Positions 54,358 through 63,279 of a stretch of DNA of 64,000 nt are shown in pieces. The position numbers were made by a program, and so were the translations under genes. Numbering within the stretch: position 1 is the stretch's first letter; every line of letters begins with the position of its first letter. The notes beneath the pieces are model-generated. The model did not search any database, had not been told where the DNA came from, and saw only the letters and a list, made by a program, of their open reading frames with translations. Source of the stretch: Aquarana catesbeiana (Eukaryota; Chordata; Amphibia; Anura; Ranidae); assembly GCF_042186555.1 (NCBI RefSeq), contig NC_133326.1, positions 492,551,232-492,615,231 on the forward strand, read 5' to 3'.

Positions 54358-54676
54358 GGGGGGTTATTTTAAAAAGGCAAAATCATTTTTCACTACAAGT
54401 GCAAATTGTACTTGGAATTGCCCTGAAAGAGCATTTGGAAGTGCATTCGCTGTGGATCCAAGGGGCACATGCAAGGAACCCCCCCAAAAAAAATTCTCTT
54501 GCACACGATTGTATGATAAAATCAGCAGAGCTTCCCCTCATTTCAGATCTTCCCCTCAGATTTACAGTGACTGCACTTCCAACAAGTGCACTTGCAGTGC
54601 AATTTATCACGTGCACTTTGCAATAGCACTTTGCACTTGAATTGCAAAATGATTTAGCCTTTTGTAAATAACCCAC
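54358..54676. mobile_element. MITE at the 3' side of the MADF-like gene
   Basis: Ends GGGTTATTTTAAAAAGGC and GCCTTTTGTAAATAACCC are inverted, with AAAATCATTTTTCACTACAA matching the right-hand TTGCAAAATGATTTAG region. Relatives of its subterminal part lie at about 58465-58510. No gene. Confidence 0.7.
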
Positions 54677-54939
54677 ATATAGTCTTTTTGACCTGTACCT
54701 GCCTACTCACAAACCAAATGTCCTTTTTGAATCAAAACACATAGTCAATAATGTTAGGTAACAAAAATATCCATTTATTTTGGTCAAAACAGAAATGAGG
54801 AAGGCAACACTGGAGACACTTTTGGAATGTGTGAAGCCTTTTGTCACCTAGGACACACATCAAGTTAGAGGACAATAAAATTGGTATCTTGCAACTAGTG
54901 AGCACAGTCAGAAGTCAGACCAGACAATCACTTTCGACT

Positions 54940-56212
54940 CTAACGTGGAGCCTTCCCTGCACACTGCCCTGCAGCCTTCCCTCCACGCTTCGCTGCAGCC
55001 TTCCTTGGAGGCTGTGCCTCTTGTGGTGTACTTGGGGCAGGAGGAGGAGGAGGAGAAGCAGGAGGAGTGGCTTCATCTGCTATATAGGTTGTTTGAGTAA
55101 GCTCCCCTCTCCAGCCTTTCTGATACACTTGAAAAATCAGACCCTCACAGAGGAGGCGTTGCCCCTTTTTTAGTTCCAGCAATCTGGTGGCCATATAGGT
55201 TCCATACGCCTCTTCCGCATTGGGTGGTGTGCTGAGGATTTGGCTGGCTTCGCGAATGAGGGCTAGTGATTCCTCCTCTGTTCGGGTCATCTTTCTGGGC
55301 CTTTTGGTGGTAATGCGGAGGGGAGGCACCTGACACTCCGTGAGGCTTCTACTGGGCCCAGCCACGGCCTCTTCCTCTCTCCCACTGGGCAAGGCCTGCT
55401 CCTCTATACCTCTGGGCACAGACTTCTCCTGGCTGAGCTCATCCTGGGTAAAAAAAAAAGGGACATGCCGGTAGTTGTAATTTTTGCTTACGCAATCACA
55501 CACAATTTTCAGCTCATGCCTTGCAAATATAATTCTAAACAAATAGTAAAGGCTATCTTTTTGACCCCACCATTATTCTAGCTGTTCACCAATATTTGAA
55601 GTATATTTTTGGCCACTACTGTCTAGTGATATGTCTACATATTAATAATTGTGATGAAGTCATTTTTGCTGAAGCACTTCAAAAATGTTTAGGTTTACAT
55701 CATTAATATTTACACAATCCCAAATTCACCAAAAAAGTATACCTGGCTGAAGCTGGGCGCATCCACTTCATCAAGGTTGAAAGGGCCCAGTTCTTCTTGG
55801 GACTCCTCAGCTGGGGTGGAGGGAAGGGTGGAGGTGGAGGGAAGGCTGGAGGGAAGGGTGGAGGTGGAGGGAAGGCTCGAAAGTGATTGCCTTGCAATTT
55901 TTTGGTAGTACAACAGCTTGGGGACATAAACCTGGTCTGCAGCTGCTCCGGATCTGCGCGACTCCTGGATCTTCTTGTGCTCCCGCCTGTACATGTTGCG
56001 CAAGATACCAATTTTATTGTCCACAAACTTAAGGTCTGCCTGAGGGACTCGAGTCTTCACAAATTCCGAAAGTGTGCCCAGTGTTGCCTTCCTTACATCT
56101 CTATTAAAATACAATGGGTGCTTGACCTCCCACAGGTTTCTGTTTTCTGTTTTCTGATACAAATCAAGAAAACTTGTCAAAAATTCTTCCTCCTTAAAAG
56201 GATTAATTTTTG
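54940..56212 (-). CDS. Harbinger-borne MADF-domain (Myb-like) protein gene
   Basis: Two clear coding exons. Exon 56212-55743 begins after acceptor TTTCAG and encodes NPFKEEEFLTSFLDLYQ, LWEVKHPLYFNRDVRK, FVDNKIGILRNMYRREHKK and KLLYYQKIA. This is the pattern of a MADF domain, a trihelix-like DNA-binding fold, followed by Ser/Pro repeats (SLPSTSTLPS). Exon 55443-54940 begins after acceptor TTTACCCAG, in matching phase 0. It holds KRPRKMTRTEEE, a helical segment (EEAYGTYMATRLLELKKGQR) and a basic, Ala/Lys-rich end (GKAPR, stop). A first exon near 56340-56400 is expected but its start is unclear. The donor at 55742 (GTATAC) is weak. Confidence 0.75.
55800..55880. repeat. Short GGAGG-rich repeat within the MADF-like exon
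   Basis: Units GGTGGAGGGAAGG and GGTGGAGGTGGAGGGAAGG repeat; on the minus strand they encode SLPSTSTLPS repeats in the linker after the MADF domain. In frame. Confidence 0.8.
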
Positions 56213-56329
56213 CTGAAAGACAAGACACAAGATAAAAACTGTAATGTCAGTCCAAACTCCCAGTATTATATTTGGCTCAATCTAGGGTACACACACACAC
56301 ACACACACCCACCCACATTTAATCTTACC

Positions 56330-56502
56330 TTCGTTTCTGACGCTCGCTACTTCCGCTCGGACATACGTAGGCCAGCGTAATAGCTTTAGATACACTGCGC
56401 ATGTGTCATGCTACGCCTGCGTCGCCCGCCCCTGATGTTCTTTAGTACGATTTGTCCCTGCCCCTTCACTCTTCGTTGCGCAGTGGCAGGATATAGAGAA
56501 AG
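56330..56502. promoter_or_regulatory. Probable bidirectional promoter of the two accessory genes
   Basis: The MADF-like gene runs left and the Myb/SANT-like gene runs right from this spacer. It is richer in CpG than its surroundings (56340-56440). A CA microsatellite (56287-56310) lies at its left. On the minus strand AAACGAAG|GTAAGAT near 56340 looks like the donor of a short first exon. No TATA box is obvious. Confidence 0.5.
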
Positions 56503-57821
56503 ATGGCGGAGAGATTATCTGCAAGTAGCGCGGAGGAAAGCCCGGAGCCACAACCATCCAGATCCAGGAGGAGATATAAGGCCACCAACATGGCCTTTGA
56601 AGAGATGGTGTCCATATTGAGAAGGGAGGACTACGATGGCAAAAAAGGACCGTACACCCAACCCAATATGCGGAAGGACAAAATAATGTCCTCAGTTGTC
56701 ACCGCTCTTGAACAAAAATTTGGCACTAAACGAGCTAAAGAACAATTGAGAAAGCGGTGGTCTGACCTCAAAAGTTGGGAGCCTGAACAATATTGGCGAA
56801 TAAAGAAGCTGCTTAAAAAAAGTAAGTACTTGTTGTGTGTTCCGAATGAGATACTTAACTTGCATGCTGATCCATATGCTTTTCGTTTATACAGCATCGT
56901 TCGTAAAGACAGTTCTTTTGAAAAAACATATGATACTAAGAAAATGACGGGATTTTTTTTGCCAAATATGATGGTACAGGGTTTGGACATACATTTAGGT
57001 CTTGATAATTTGTCGTATTCCAAAAATGTGGTGATGTTGTGTAGATGTGTTTGAAAATATAATGCTTCTTCAATAATGATTCAGTGTAATGTAAGGACAG
57101 GACACAGCAGCTGTTTGCACATCTGGACTCGCAAGCACTAGTGTACTATGTGACACCCGAGAAAATGTTGGGGGGTAATACACATAGGGGCTCCAGGGGA
57201 TACTTGAGGTCTCTGCATCTGTGAAACTTGCATGAAAATGTGTATTGTTTGGCATTTTTGGGCAGAGTGAATTTTAATCCTGTCTTCAAAATTTTTGGTG
57301 CCAAAAAATGACAATTGTCCACAACTTCTAACGAATGTTTCATATTCCTTTTTCAAGACTGAAATATCACTGTGTTTTAACTATACTTTTTGTTTAATTA
57401 TCATAGGGGAGAAAAGACTCAGACAACAGTCCAAGGATCCCAGGACCCCCCCAAGTCACCAGCCTGAAGCTGACATTACCCCAAGCCCCAGCCCAAGACC
57501 ACGCCCACCCGACGAGCTGGAGGAAGGAGAGGTGGAGGAAGTGTGCGATATTTCCACCCCACCAAGTGAGTGACTGACACCCCAGCTTAAGTTCATCTAT
57601 TTAGACGTGCATATTTTACAATAATTTTTTATCCACAAATTTTACGTGATGTTCTGGCGGAGCCATTTAGCACAGACAGTGCACAAAGACTCATTGGCCA
57701 GATAATGGTGTGGAATGGCCAAATTGATAGAATGCGTGACCAAACTGACAGCATGAGAAATCGGCTGGACAGCATGCAACAGGAAATGAAGAACATGATT
57801 GATGTTTTGGGCAGAATCTAA
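56503..57821 (+). CDS. Harbinger-borne Myb/SANT-like protein gene, three exons
   Basis: Exon 1 (56503-56821) starts MAERLSASSAEESPEPQPSR, then a Myb/SANT-like DNA-binding domain (FEEMVSILRRED, LEQKFGTKRAKEQLRKRWSD) and donor A|GTAAGTACT. Exon 2 (57407-57565) begins after TCATAG, adds EKRLRQQ and a Pro/Ser-rich, acidic linker (PDELEEGEVEEV) and ends at donor A|GTGAGT. Exon 3 (57646-57821) gives a coiled coil (QIDRMRDQTDSMRNRLDSMQ) to a TAA. All phases agree, for about 217 residues. The expected acceptor before exon 3 reads AC, not AG, so splicing there may be broken. In Harbinger elements such a protein assists transposase nuclear import and DNA binding. Confidence 0.72.
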
Positions 57822-57860
57822 TAACTTTTTGCCTAAAAACATCAATCGTGTTCTTCATTT
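57783..57860. repeat. Inverted repeat spanning the stop codon of the Myb/SANT-like gene
   Basis: AAATGAAGAACATGATTGAT and GTTTTGGGCA (57783-57812) pair with TGCC, AAAAACATCAATC and GTGTTCTTCATTT (57830-57860). Arms are about 30 bp with a few mismatches and a loop of about 17 bases that contains the stop codon. Short converging elements or a gene-end hairpin could explain it. Confidence 0.8.
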
Positions 57861-57906
57861 CATTGTCAAGTTTTATTTTTCTAAAATGTTTTAACTTGCT
57901 AAATAC

Positions 57907-58150
57907 TAATGTAAAAATTTTGCAGATGCACACGGTGTGTCATCATGTGCTATCTTCCATCAGGGGATATCAATGTACTTGTTTTGTGTTTGCAACCCCT
58001 TCATCAGAATGATGTTAGTTTGTGAGAGGAACAAAGGGACTGCACACACAAAACACATCCATTGCTCCCCCATGATGGGAGATAGCACATGTTGACTTGA
58101 ACCTTTTTTCACCAGAAATTGTGAGCATCTGCAATTTTTTTATTTTACAT
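57907..58150. mobile_element. MITE between the Myb/SANT-like and transposase genes
   Basis: Ends AATGTAAAAATTTTGCAGATGC and GCATCTGCAATTTTTTTATT plus TTACAT are inverted. Next pair inward: CATGTGCTATCTTCCATCA and TGATGGGAGATAGCACATG. No gene. It separates two convergent genes. Confidence 0.75.
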
Positions 58151-58592
58151 GGGTGAGATCAACAGCACCGTTATTAACATGTTGAACTTTGTAAGTTGCT
58201 GTTATTTTTTGTTCTTATGGTTTTTAAAACGCTGTTGTGAAGCCAAATTTTGTAAACAATGTATATTTTCTACAAATATGCCTAAACTAAAAAAAATACA
58301 AAAACATATTAACAAAAATAAAAAAAAATTAAAAAATACGTTCAAACAAAATGCACCTTTCAATGTGCACACTGTAAAATGTTTTTACTACTACAATGTG
58401 TATGTCTTATTATTTATCAATAACAGTTTATTATTTTTTTTGTTTGGTTACAGTGACAAAGGGCTTTATTAACTAAAGGGAAAAGCACTTGCCACTACAA
58501 GTGCACTAGGAAACAGACAAAACTAAATGCAAACAAGAATCAAAACAAGAGATTGTTGCCAAAAAATGTTTATTTTTTTTTTTCAAAAAATC

Positions 58593-60999
58593 TTAAAGAT
58601 CTTGTTGCATTGCAATGGCCCCCCGACCATTAAAATAATTGACATATCTGTCACGCACTTCATGGGCGGTTTGGGGGGCCAAGCCAATACGGCCACTTTC
58701 CAGGCCTGTGAGTGGTTCATCAACACCAAGTCCGGCCTTGGGCCCAACAGAAGATAGACATGTCAAAGAATGACGTCTCAAGAAATTATGCAGAATGCAG
58801 CAAGCAAAGATCACATAATTGATTTTGTATTCTGCTAGATTTATTGCGGAGAGGAACAAATGGAACCGGCTGGCCAGAATCCCAAAGGCATTCTCCACAA
58901 CCCTTCTTGCTATGGCCAGCCGGTAATTAAATACCCTCCTCTCAGGGGTGAGTGTCCTTTGGGGGAACGGCCTCATCAAGTGCTCGCCGAGAGCAAACGC
59001 TTTATCAGCGATGAAAACTGAGGGGAGTCCATCCACATCCTGGTCATCAGGTGGCAATCCCAGGCCACCAGTCTGGAGACGCTGGCACAGCTCGGTCCGT
59101 GCAAAGACTCCTCCGTCAGACATCTGGCCGTTCTTCCCCACGTCCATGAACATAAATTCCAATTGTGCCGAGACCACCGCCATCAAAACTACACTATGGA
59201 ACCCCTTATAGTTGTAGAAAAAAGACCCCGAATGGGGTGGTGGCACAATGCGGACATGCTTCCCATCGATCGCCCCGACACAGTTGGGAAAGTCCCAATG
59301 GTCAGCGAACTGGGAGGCCAAAGTCTGCCATTCCTGTGTGTTTGAAGGAAACTGTGGAGTCAAACAAGAAAAAAAAATATATAAGTACTTTTATACATAA
59401 CTTGGATATCAGATTACACAAAAACATTCTTGAACAACAATAGTTGAACATTATTAATATGTGTTATTTAAAAAAAAAAATATATGGCCCACTTATAAGA
59501 TTACTCACCCTCTCTGATGGACCATTAATCAATTTGTATGTGGGGGGAGGGGTACTAATTGGGGTCAAGAACACACCTGACAGATGCAAACATTTGAGGG
59601 GGTGGGGGAGGGGTACTAATTGGGGCCAAGAACACACCTGACAGTTGCAAACATTTGAGGGGGTGGGGGAGGGGTACTAATTGGGGCCAAGAACACACCT
59701 GACAGATGCAAACATTTGAGGGGGTGGGGGAGGGGTACTAATTGGGACCAAGAACACACCTGACAGTTGCAAACATTTGAGGGGGTGGGGGAGGGGTACT
59801 AATTGGAGCCAAGAACACATCTGACAGTTGCAAACATTTGAGGGGATGGGGGAGGGGTACTAATTGGGGCCAAGAACACACCTGACAGATGCAAACATTT
59901 GAGGGGGTGGGGGAGGGGTACTAATTGGGGCCAAGAACACACCTGACAGTTGCAAACATTTGAGGAGGTGGGGGAGGGGTACTAATTGGGGCCAAGAACA
60001 CACCTGACAGATACAAAGATTTGAGGGGGTGGGGGAGGGGTACTAATTGGGGCCAAGAACACACCTGACAGATGCAAACATTTGAGGGGGTGGGGGAGGG
60101 TAAAACAGTACAATGGAGCTGACAATATACATTGTTCAAAGGAATATAGGCTAGAGGCAGGGCTTTTTTTCAGGGGCAACTTGGTGGAACTCAGTTCCAC
60201 CACCTCTGGCTCAGACCCTTGGGGGGGCCTGCTCACTACAATCACTTGTAAACACAGAAGTCCTGTTTCTGTGTTTACAAGTGACAGCTCTGCACTCTGT
60301 ATGTAATGCAACCCTGGTATTTAATGTCCCTTTAAGACCCTCCTACTGTTCGTGAAGTTTGACTGACCACACCCACTATTTGATGTGATTTGGAGGGTGT
60401 GTGTGGGTGGAGGGGTTTTGGGGGGTCGTGGTTGAGTTCCAGCACCTATTGTTTTAGAAAGAAAGCCCTGGCTAGAGGTATAAATGGACCCAGGATTGCA
60501 TGGTGGGGAGGTTATTGAAGGGAAATATGGATGTAGGCCAAAAAATTATTAAGGTAAAAAAACAGGCATGCATGAAGATAAAGGGGACATTCCTAGCATA
60601 TTCAAAGCATGGTAATTAGGTAACAAGGACATTTAGACAATACATTAGCAAACATTAAATACATATCATGTAATGTTAAAGGAAAAAACTTACCTTCATA
60701 TAGTCCTTCTGCAGGACCTGAATAATAGCAGAACAGGTCTCTGGGATTATGATCCCCAGAGCCTGGGGGGAGATGCCTGTCGAGAACTTCAAGTCCTGAA
60801 GACTTCTCCCAGTCGCCAAGTAATGTAAAGTGGCAACTAGCCTCTGCTCCGCAGTGATGGCTTGCCTCATGCAGGTATCCTGCCTGCTGATATAGGGGGT
60901 CAGCATAGCCAGCAGACATTCAAAAACGGGGTCCGTCATCCTGAGAAAATTCCTGAAATCCTCAGGATTATTCTCATGGATCTCACGGAGCAAAGGCAT
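58593..60999 (-). CDS. PIF/Harbinger DDE transposase, two exons, N-terminal frameshift
   Basis: Exon 1 (60999-60694) starts at MPLLREIHENNPEDF and ends at donor AAG|GTAAGT; the region includes YISRQDTCMRQAIT and YLATGRSLQDLKFSTGIS. Exon 2 (59351-58593) begins after acceptor CCACAG in matching phase 0. It holds the nuclease: GAIDGKHVRI (first Asp), FMFMDVGKNGQMSDGGVF (second Asp) and RRVVENAFGIL (Glu). The open frame is about 354 residues, close to family size. Upstream of the start the expected N-terminal segment (WLRQRDQF) is in another frame because two bases are missing compared with the copy at 8960-8970. The catalytic part is intact. The intron contains a 61-bp minisatellite and a hAT MITE. 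Confidence 0.88.
59545..60105. repeat. 61-bp minisatellite in the transposase intron
   Basis: Nine copies of a unit with TACTAATTGGGGCCAAGAAC, ACACCTGACAG and TGCAAACATTTGAG at exactly 61-bp spacing (TACTAATT starts at 59553, 59614, 59675 and so on to 60041), plus a partial copy. Copies alternate CAGATGC and CAGTTGC variants, suggesting growth by a two-unit step in part of the array. Confidence 0.95.
60158..60470. mobile_element. hAT MITE, 313 bp, with exact 8-bp duplication
   Basis: Flanked by GCTAGAGG at 60150-60157 and 60471-60478. Ends are CAGGGCTTTTTTTC and GAAAGAAAGCCCTG. It contains an 18-bp-arm hairpin (60242-60259 with 60267-60284, TCACTTGTAAACACAGAA and its complement). Inserted in the intron of the Harbinger transposase. 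No gene. Confidence 0.92.
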
Positions 61000-61632
61000 G
61001 TGAGAATTGGTCACGCTGGCGCAACCAATTCTTCATCCATGAGCTCCTCCTCGCCCTGTTCATGGACTGGACTCGGGTCAAAGTATTAACCCCAACACCA
61101 AGTCCCCACGCAAAACACGAACTGGAGAACGAGTATGTCCACGCAACATGGCTTCAAAACGGTCGGCTGGTCAAACAAACAAACTTAGAACAAACGCACT
61201 GAAGAACAGCAAGGCCTATGAAGAGCGACCTGAAAATCAGGAACGAGCGGACCAGAACGGCCTGCTAGGTAGGTTACGAACTGACCAACACGCACTGAAA
61301 AGCAGATACAAACCTCACAAGCACAAACTGAACCACAGAAAACGATCGAAATAAGCTGAAGTGTGAAAAGCGCGAATCGTCTCTAACCAAACTTCTACTA
61401 ACACGAGATTAGCAGAAGGAGCCCAAAGGGTGGCGTAGTGGGGCTTGAACTTCCTTTTTCTATTCCCGTCGTACGTGCTGTACGTCACCACGTTCAAAAC
61501 CATCGGACTTTTGGAGTGATCGTGTGTGTCCAAATCCGTCCATTTTTAAGTCCGGCGCACCTAGCGTACAAAGTCCATCGAAAAGATCGCCGGACCAAGT
61601 ATGCCTTAAAGTCCGATTGTGTGTACGCGGCA
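61000..61632. other. Harbinger 5' flank and right terminal region
   Basis: Upstream of the transposase on the minus strand: remains of the N-terminal coding segment (to about 61075), then noncoding sequence to the terminal repeat. The homologous stretch in the truncated copy is 8970-9591. A plus-strand frame at 61148-61354 is highly basic and looks like chance. Confidence 0.6.
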
Positions 61633-61635
61633 TTA

Positions 61636-62299
61636 GCGTGCTCTATTGGACGACACCCTGACATTTCCGGTGTGCTTATTCGTAACAAGAAAATGTATTA
61701 TATTTACTCAGATGACATTTTTTTTTTTTTTAACTTATGAATACCCTGATTTCACTGTCAAATCTTTATTTAACACTGGAGGCATTCAACATGTTATCTT
61801 CAGATTGGTTGGCAATATATCAACAGTTCTTTCAGTAAGCCATGTATAACACTTTCTACACTCAGTTCAAGTTGGTATCAGTTTCTTTTCCTGTTATGGT
61901 ATATTCCCAGAAGGCTGTATGTGTTTTATGGATGCCTGAACATAAAGGTTATTGCTCACCTTTTCGGGCAGAATTTCACTTTCCATAATAAATTTAAGAC
62001 TTTTCCCATATCTTTTCTGCCCAAGCCATCCCAATGTTTATGTCTAACTTAACCTAGTCCATGGAGGCTTTGAATTTTTAATTTTCTGTTTGAAATAAAA
62101 AAAAATGCATTCCATCATTTCCTGTAGAGCATATCCCATCATGCACAGCCTTAGTGCATTACAAAATAGGGTGTGTATTATCACACTGAGCTACATCTCC
62201 CTCATTCCAATACCGCCTTTTGTTTCTTTTCCACCCACTTTCCTACTTCTTCCCTTAAGGTGACAATACACATTACAATCTAATTGTACAATCTCCTTT
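61636..62299. other. Unassigned sequence
   Basis: No gene, terminal repeat or tandem array recognised to the right of the Harbinger. Confidence 0.45.
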
Positions 62300-62706
62300 A
62301 TGCCGGCCATACACGGTTCGAATTTCGTAAGAATTTTCTTTCGAAAATCGTATGAAAGAATTTTCGTATGAATTTCGCACCATTAGTGGGCTGCAACAAT
62401 GGCCGATTTTTGTGCGGCAATCAAATTTGAGGAATCGGACATGTTGGAAATTTTTAGAAAAACAAACGATTTTCTAATCAATGATGAGAGAATCGTGCGA
62501 GAAATGTAATAAGAAAAGAAAATTTACGGAGAGAAAAGAAGATTCCCGGCCACGAAAATTCTTTTCTGTAGCAACATGCGGTGAAATTGAAGGCTTGGTC
62601 AGCCGAATTTCGAAAATCAATAGTGGCATCATCGGATAACAAAAAAAACGAACATTCTGATTTTGAAAAGAAAATTCGTTCAAAATTCGACCATGTATGG
62701 CCTGCT
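62300..62706. mobile_element. GGCCATAC-type MITE
   Basis: Left GCCGGCCATACACGGTTCGA and right TTCGACCATGTATGGCC, plus further AATTTCG / CGAATTT blocks, form inverted ends. AT-rich interior with no gene. TTTA flanks both sides (about 62296 and 62706), a possible short duplication. Confidence 0.65.
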
Positions 62707-62839
62707 TTAGATCCAAAATCAGCTAATGTAGTACAAGGATCTGTCTGATTTGATACAAATTGAATGGATTGTTCAGGTGGGTCATCCTATTCCATAGTTT
62801 TGGTAAATCTAAAGGAAATCTTACAGCGATTGTACAGAT

Positions 62840-62910
62840 ATATAAAGCTGGCCATATACTATGCAAATTATTGTACAGATAATTTTCATAGTATATGGCC
62901 AGCTTTATAT
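62840..62910. mobile_element. 71-bp near-perfect hairpin (minimal MITE)
   Basis: Arms 62840-62863 and 62887-62910 are exact inverted copies (ATATAAAGCTGGCCATATAC plus TATG). Pairing continues inward with one mismatch to a loop of about 7-8 bases around TTGTACAG. The end motif GGCCATA matches the MITEs at 21588-21878 and 62300-62706, so it may be a deletion derivative of that family. Confidence 0.85.
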
Positions 62911-63087
62911 AAGTACATATAGGAAGGAGTGGATGGAGACATTTAGCTGTCAGGCCCTTTCACATCTCAGAGTTTTTCATTGGGTGTTTTGGAGTGTGTT
63001 TGCTAGTCATGCATAGGGCAGCCCATTCACATGTCTCAAAGGTGGCACAATCTTTTAAAAGCCTTTTTGCTTCCATCAGATAATCAT

Positions 63088-63279
63088 AGTTACAGAGTTA
63101 CATAGTAGCTGAGGTTGAAAAAAGACACAAGTCCATCAAGTCCAACCTATGTGTGTGATAATGTGTCAATATTACCTTGTAATTCCCAGTATGTTGTGGT
63201 CGTTCAGGTGCTAATCTAATCATTTTTTGAAACTATCGATGCCCCCGCTGAGACCACCGCCTGTGGAAGGGAATTCCAC
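63088..63279 (-). mobile_element. 3' end of a CR1-like LINE
   Basis: The minus strand matches the end of the element at 33768-36977: the codons for WNSLPQAVVSAGS (about 63245-63279), then the 3' tail with GTTGGACTTGATGGACTTGT and ending near GTAACTCTG. 5'-truncated. It sits exactly at the left boundary of duplication copy 2. Confidence 0.88.

Larger units (their letters stand above)
53769..61632 (-). mobile_element. Full-length PIF/Harbinger transposon, 7.9 kb, three genes
   Basis: TTA flanks both ends (53766-53768 and 61633-61635). Left end TGCCGCGTACACATGATTGG and right end, reverse-complemented, TGCCGCGTACACACAATCGG. The inverted repeat continues through GACTTTA.GGCATACTTGG and CCGGCG. 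Genes from left to right: MADF-like (minus), Myb/SANT-like (plus), DDE transposase (minus). Guests include MITEs (54358-54676, 57907-58150), a 61-bp minisatellite and a hAT MITE (60158-60470). Confidence 0.93.

Noticed and set aside
61148..61354. Small basic plus-strand frame in the Harbinger right end
   Set aside because: Opposite strand to the transposase, not conserved as a frame in the homologous stretch at 9120-9330.
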